Position numbers and translations under genes: made by a program. 5,664 bases of DNA, taken from assembly GCA_013140935.1 (NCBI GenBank), contig JABFSD010000845.1:1-5664 (forward strand), read 5' to 3'. Numbering within the stretch: position 1 is the stretch's first letter; every line of letters starts with the position of its first letter. The notes below the pieces were generated by a model. That model did no database searches and had not been told where the DNA came from. It worked only from the letters and a program-made list of their open reading frames with translations. The stretch comes from Acidobacteriota bacterium. Lineage in GTDB: Bacteria > Acidobacteriota > Blastocatellia > RBC074. Below, piece after piece: positions 4,022 to 5,664 of the stretch.

Positions 4022-5664
4022 GTTTCACCGATTGCCATAACAACTCAGCCACATCCATCACCTGCACCTCGCGTTCACCTTTGCGCGCTTTGACGCCGTC
4101 TTCGAGCATCGTCATGCAAAACGGACAGCCGACCGCTACGACATCTGCGCCGGTATCCACGGCCTCTTGCGCACGGACTTGATTGACGCGCTGGTCTTTG
4201 GGTTCGTCTACGAAACTCATGCCGCCGCCGCCGCCGCAACAAAATCCATTGGCGCGATTGCGTTCCATCTCGACGACGTTGCGCGACGAAATTTGCACGA
4301 GTTGGCGCGGCGCATCGAATACGCCGTTGTGGCGTCCGAGGTAGCAGGGGTCGTGATAAGTAACCGTTTTGTCATTCATCGCCGCCGGTTGCAGCTTGCC
4401 TTCGCTCACCAACCGCGCAAGGTATTCGCTGTGATGAAAGACTTCGTATTGCCCGCCGAAGTGCGGGTATTCGTTGCGAAAAGTGTTGAAGCAATGCGGG
4501 CACGAGGTGACGATGGTTTTGACGTGATAGCCATTCAGCGTCTCGACGTTTTCTTTCGCCAGCATCTCGAACAAAAACTCATTGCCGATGCGCCGCGCCG
4601 GATCGCCCGTACATTTTTCTTCGCGGCCTAACACCGCAAACTTGACGCCCGCCTTTTCAAGCAACTGCGCCGTAGCTCGCACGACCTTTTGATTGCGTTC
4701 GAGCAACGCGCCGCCGCAACCCACCCAAAGCAAGACATCGGCCTCGCGCGCTTCGGCCGCAGCATCCGCGAGCGTCTTGACGTTCAAGCCTTCCGCCCAA
4801 TCCATGCGTCCGGCTTGCGCACCTTTGAACGGATGCCCGCGCGATTCGAGCGAAGTCACGGCATCGGCCATCGTGTCGGGAAACGCGGCTTCTTCCATCA
4901 CGAGAAAGCGGCGCAGGTCTACGATCTTGGGCATCTGTTCGATGAAAACCGGACAAGCTTCCATACACGCGCCGCAGGTAGTGCAAGCCCAGAGCGCATC
5001 GGGACTCGCGGCGTTCACCGAATGCACCAAATGTTGTTCATCGTCGCTGCGCATCAGGCTGCGTAAATCGAGAATGATGTCGCGCGGCGAAAGCGTCTTG
5101 CCTGCGGTGTGGGCAGGGCAAACCGCAGTGCAGCGCCCGCATTCGGTGCAAGCGTCGAAATCCAGCAGGTCTTTCCAGGTGAAGCCATTGAGCGTTTTGA
5201 CGCCGAGCGTTTCGGCCTTTTCAAAATCAATCGTCTTGAGCAACGCGCCTGAAGGTTCGAGCCGCGCGGTGTAAATGTTGAGCGGCCCCGTCAGCGCGTG
5301 CAACATCTTCGTGTAAGGAGCCCACGCGATGAAGCCGAACACCAGCACCGCATGCATCCACCAAAAGACCAAATGCAAATGTTCAAGCATCACCGTCGGC
5401 AAGATCGTTTTTGAAACGACGGCGATCAAATAACCGAACGGCGACCACGCGCCCCACGGGTCGTTGGTCGCCGCGATGCGCCAGCCTTCGACCAGAAAGC
5501 CGGTCAACGCAATGACGAAGATCGCCAGCAAAATCATCTCGGCTTCTTCGGTATAAACCAGCTTGGCGGGTTTGAGCTTGACGCGCCGCCAGAAGGCCAC
5601 GCCGACGCCGATGAGAACGAGCGCGCCGAATACGTCAACGATGAACGATTGAAAGACGAGATAA
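4014..5664 (-). CDS. Membrane (Fe-S) oxidoreductase, EMO/HdrD-like (5' end outside window)
   Basis: The frame is open through the right edge, so the N-terminus is missing; 549 residues are visible, counted from the codon at 5663. A GTG at 5600 lies inside a membrane helix and is not a real start. Hydrophobic segments lie near 1-24, 43-60, 72-92 and 95-118. His95, His97, His104 and His122 are candidate haem b ligands, as in NarI-like domains. Two 4Fe-4S motifs follow: Cys172-175-178-182 and Cys227-230-233-237. Two CCG/HdrD-type repeats come next: Cys316, Cys351, CPHC 388-391, then Cys440, Cys475-476 and CPFC 513-516. This order matches the ETF:methylmenaquinone oxidoreductase (EMO) family, which includes M. 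tuberculosis Rv0338c. Those proteins take electrons from acyl-CoA dehydrogenases through ETF into the membrane quinone pool. Acyl-CoA dehydrogenase genes downstream support that role. No etf genes are visible. A general HdrD/GlpC-like reductase is the alternative. Confidence 0.9.
   Translation of the reverse strand, partial: YLVFQSFIVDVFGALVLIGVGVAFWRRVKLKPAKLVYTEEAEMILLAIFVIALTGFLVEGWRIAATNDPWGAWSPFGYLIAVVSKTILPTVMLEHLHLVFWWMHAVLVFGFIAWAPYTKMLHALTGPLNIYTARLEPSGALLKTIDFEKAETLGVKTLNGFTWKDLLDFDACTECGRCTAVCPAHTAGKTLSPRDIILDLRSLMRSDDEQHLVHSVNAASPDALWACTTCGACMEACPVFIEQMPKIVDLRRFLVMEEAAFPDTMADAVTSLESRGHPFKGAQAGRMDWAEGLNVKTLADAAAEAREADVLLWVGCGGALLERNQKVVRATAQLLEKAGVKFAVLGREEKCTGDPARRIGNEFLFEMLAKENVETLNGYHVKTIVTSCPHCFNTFRNEYPHFGGQYEVFHHSEYLARLVSEGKLQPAAMNDKTVTYHDPCYLGRHNGVFDAPRQLVQISSRNVVEMERNRANGFCCGGGGGMSFVDEPKDQRVNQVRAQEAVDTGADVVAVGCPFCMTMLEDGVKARKGEREVQVMDVAELLWQSVKHE

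Noticed and set aside
3272..4093. Long plus-strand open frame of 273 codons opposite the DUF4351 gene
   Set aside because: It is again an antisense shadow: no recognisable domain, and it runs across the junction of two solid minus-strand genes.
4221..4236. GCC triplet run resembling a microsatellite
   Set aside because: It encodes the Gly stretch that follows the conserved CCG motif of the second HdrD-like repeat, so protein conservation explains it.
4608..4613. Single Cys (ECTGD-type context) where a double-Cys CCG motif would be expected in the first HdrD-like repeat
   Set aside because: I recall the same KCTGDPARR-type sequence as normal for the first repeat of EMO-type proteins, so it is more likely a family trait than a lost ligand.
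5598..5600. GTG at 5600 as the start of the membrane Fe-S protein
   Set aside because: The frame continues upstream to the window edge with a hydrophobic helix (YLVFQSFIVDVFGALVLIG), as in the family, so the gene is cut by the edge rather than starting here.

Overview
The window is a dense stretch of bacterial chromosome, about 55% GC by eye, in which every supported gene lies on the minus strand. It should be read from the right edge (5664) to the left edge (1). The gene set fits a member of Acidobacteriota, perhaps Blastocatellia: an HdrD-like membrane Fe-S reductase, a cyanobacterial/acidobacterial-type DUF4351 nuclease-like protein, a DUF523 protein, paired acyl-CoA dehydrogenases and a MazF module. 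That taxonomic placement is an inference from gene content only and is weak.

In transcription order the layout is as follows. (1) 5664-4014: C-terminal part of a membrane-anchored (Fe-S) oxidoreductase of the ETF:(methyl)menaquinone oxidoreductase (EMO) type; its 5' end is outside the window. (2) 4021-3035: Rpn/PD-(D/E)XK-like protein with a C-terminal DUF4351 domain. (3) 3038-2544: DUF523 (TudS-like) protein. (4) 2539-1364: acyl-CoA dehydrogenase with an intact FAD-binding signature, resembling the large subunit of two-subunit enzymes. (5) 1333-1103: short antitoxin. (6) 1134-775: MazF/PemK-type endoribonuclease toxin. (7) 756-1: N-terminal two thirds of a second acyl-CoA dehydrogenase with a degenerate FAD-binding loop, resembling the small subunit; its 3' end is outside the window.

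Neighbours overlap by 8, 4 and 32 nt or are separated by 4, 30 and 18 nt. This suggests one polycistronic unit with translational coupling, and there is no intergenic space large enough for an obvious internal terminator. The metabolic core makes sense as a fatty-acid or acyl-CoA oxidation set: the dehydrogenases pass electrons to an electron-transfer flavoprotein (not in the window), which the EMO-like protein would re-oxidise into the quinone pool. The less expected feature is what is interleaved with that core: a nuclease-like gene, a putative desulfurase, and a complete toxin-antitoxin pair placed exactly between the two acyl-CoA dehydrogenase genes. No RNA genes, CRISPR arrays, insertion sequences or long repeats were seen. 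The plus-strand open frames look like antisense shadows of these genes.
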